In this document: in pieces, positions 63,270 through 64,000 of the stretch
Position numbering within the stretch: position 1 is the stretch's first letter
How the letters are laid out: every line of letters begins with the position of its first letter
Assembly: GCF_004804335.1 (NCBI RefSeq)
Contig: NZ_SRXY01000007.1
Coordinates: forward strand, 186,001-250,000
DNA length: 64,000 bases
Direction: 5' to 3'
DNA from: Pacificoceanicola onchidii
GTDB lineage: Bacteria > Pseudomonadota > Alphaproteobacteria > Rhodobacterales > Rhodobacteraceae
Notes under the pieces: model-generated
What the model was told of the DNA's origin: nothing
Seen by the model: only the letters and a program-made list of their open reading frames with translations
Database searches by the model: none
Position numbers and translations under genes: made by a program

Positions 63270-63884
63270 ATGACCGAGAGCCGACGCCCCCTGAAAAGCC
63301 GCGACACCGCCCTGGCCGCGCGTGCCGCGCAAAAGCTGGCCGCGACGCATGTTACGCCAAACCAGATTTCTGCCGCATCCATCGGGTTTGCCCTGCTGGC
63401 GGGTGGCGCGTTTTGCCTGTCGGACTGGAGCGTGTGGTGGCTGCTGCTGGCGGCATTGGGCGTGCAGATGCGCCTGCTGTGCAACTTGCTCGACGGCATG
63501 GTTGCCATCGAAGGCGGCAAGAAAAGCGCCACCGGCGCGTTCTGGAACGAAGCGCCGGACAGGCTGGCGGATATTCTCATTCTGGTGGGCATGGGGTTTG
63601 GCGCGGGCATCCCGGCGCTGGGCTGGGCGGCGGCGGCTCTGGCGGTTCTGACGGCTTACGTGCGCGAACTGGGTGTCAGTGCCGGGGCGCAGGCGGATTT
63701 CAGCGGCCCGATGGCCAAACCGCACCGCATGGCGGTGGCGACGGGGGCGGCTTTGCTTGCATTGGTTTTGCCCGTTGCCTGGCCTGTGCTGGAGATCGGC
63801 CTTTGGGTGATCACGCTGGGCGCTGGGGCCACGGCTCTGCGGCGCAGCGCTCGGGTGCTAGAATGGTTGAAGCGGAACGGGTAG
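63270..63884 (+). CDS. CDP-alcohol phosphatidyltransferase family protein with altered motif
   Basis: This 204-residue protein has several membrane segments. The family motif D-x2-D-G-x2-A-R-x8-G-x3-D-x3-D is present with exact spacing, but three positions differ: N72 for the first aspartate, I80 for arginine and N93 for the third aspartate. D75 and D97 remain. I recall asparagines in the YnbA subgroup too. It starts three bases after the CdsA-like gene. It may attach an alcohol to CDP-diacylglycerol or may be altered in activity. Confidence 0.85.
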   Translation: MTESRRPLKSRDTALAARAAQKLAATHVTPNQISAASIGFALLAGGAFCLSDWSVWWLLLAALGVQMRLLCNLLDGMVAIEGGKKSATGAFWNEAPDRLADILILVGMGFGAGIPALGWAAAALAVLTAYVRELGVSAGAQADFSGPMAKPHRMAVATGAALLALVLPVAWPVLEIGLWVITLGAGATALRRSARVLEWLKRNG

Positions 63885-63949
63885 TGGGCGCGACGGCGAG
63901 CTCCCGGATCAACTCCGGGACGGGCGCCGCACTTTGGTTCCACAAACGA

Positions 63950-63977
63950 AAGCGGGCCGGGAAATCCCGGCCCGCTT
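63950..63977. terminator. terminator at the window end
   Basis: AAGCGGGCCGGGA (63950-63962) pairs with TCCCGGCCCGCTT (63965-63977). It probably separates the phospholipid genes from a convergent gene outside the window. A smaller palindrome CCCGGA/TCCGGG (63904-63920) lies just before. Confidence 0.8.
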
Positions 63978-64000
63978 CGCAGTCTGAAGGGACGTCAGAC

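Overview
The window is a compact, GC-rich bacterial chromosome segment that most likely comes from a Rhodobacterales (Roseobacter-group) alphaproteobacterium. The basis is gene content and order: mdh-sucCD-sucA, sdhCDAB, mcl2-mch and ecm/ccr lie close together as in Rhodobacter relatives. Other supports are an H-NS/HvrA-type protein, a LuxR/LuxI pair, NnrU and ccoGHIS genes, and a tRNA-His whose acceptor end has the alphaproteobacterial form (G1-U72, A73, no G-1). I made no database comparison, so the species is not named. I see no phage, plasmid, CRISPR array or intact insertion sequence.

Layout. 1-7.1 kb: TCA cycle genes on the minus strand (mdh, sucC, sucD, start of sucA), interleaved with plus-strand surface-modification genes (a sulfotransferase-like gene and two tandem glycosyltransferase-like paralogues). 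7.3-11.5 kb: a TSUP permease, then mcl2, NnrU, a DUF1737-type protein and mesaconyl-CoA hydratase. 12-16.3 kb: sdhCDAB with two small exported proteins between sdhA and sdhB. 16.4-19 kb: small ORFs, a DUF1989 protein, deoD and an H-NS-like gene. 19-24.1 kb: ecm and ccr flanking a PlsB-like acyltransferase. 24.3-26 kb: quorum sensing (luxR/luxI). 26-35.3 kb: a RecD-like helicase, hisD, tRNA-His, a lactonase-like protein, an NADP oxidoreductase, an acyl-CoA ligase/MaoC/thioesterase operon and rpe. 35.3-42.3 kb: a repeat-rich gap, a hydroxyacid reductase, then the rod-shape operon mreB-mreC-mreD-mrdA-rodA. 42.6-45.8 kb: three tandem paralogous membrane proteins I cannot assign. 45.8-53.8 kb: a foldback element, a dimethylglycine dehydrogenase-like enzyme, YtoQ, GST, mscL, a WYL regulator, RidA and a cation efflux protein. 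53.9-55.7 kb: ald with a divergent Lrp-type regulator. 55.7-59.9 kb: ccoGHIS behind an FNR box. 60-63.9 kb: a LysR regulator, two small ORFs, a possible FNR-linked small RNA, and a phospholipid-synthesis trio.

How the genes fit together. Central carbon use dominates. The ethylmalonyl-CoA pathway genes (ccr, ecm, mch, mcl2) handle acetyl-CoA assimilation, and their products enter the TCA enzymes encoded beside them. The suc and sdh promoter regions share a pair of TGTGATCACA palindromes and a nearly identical 14-mer, which suggests one regulator for both operons.

The most unusual items are this shared operator layout, the three-member membrane-protein family, a ~270-bp foldback element with nested hairpins, a second composite palindrome at 49.9 kb, a possible FNR-controlled minus-strand RNA at 61.3 kb, and a YnbA/YnbB-like phospholipid cluster with an altered CDP-alcohol transferase motif.
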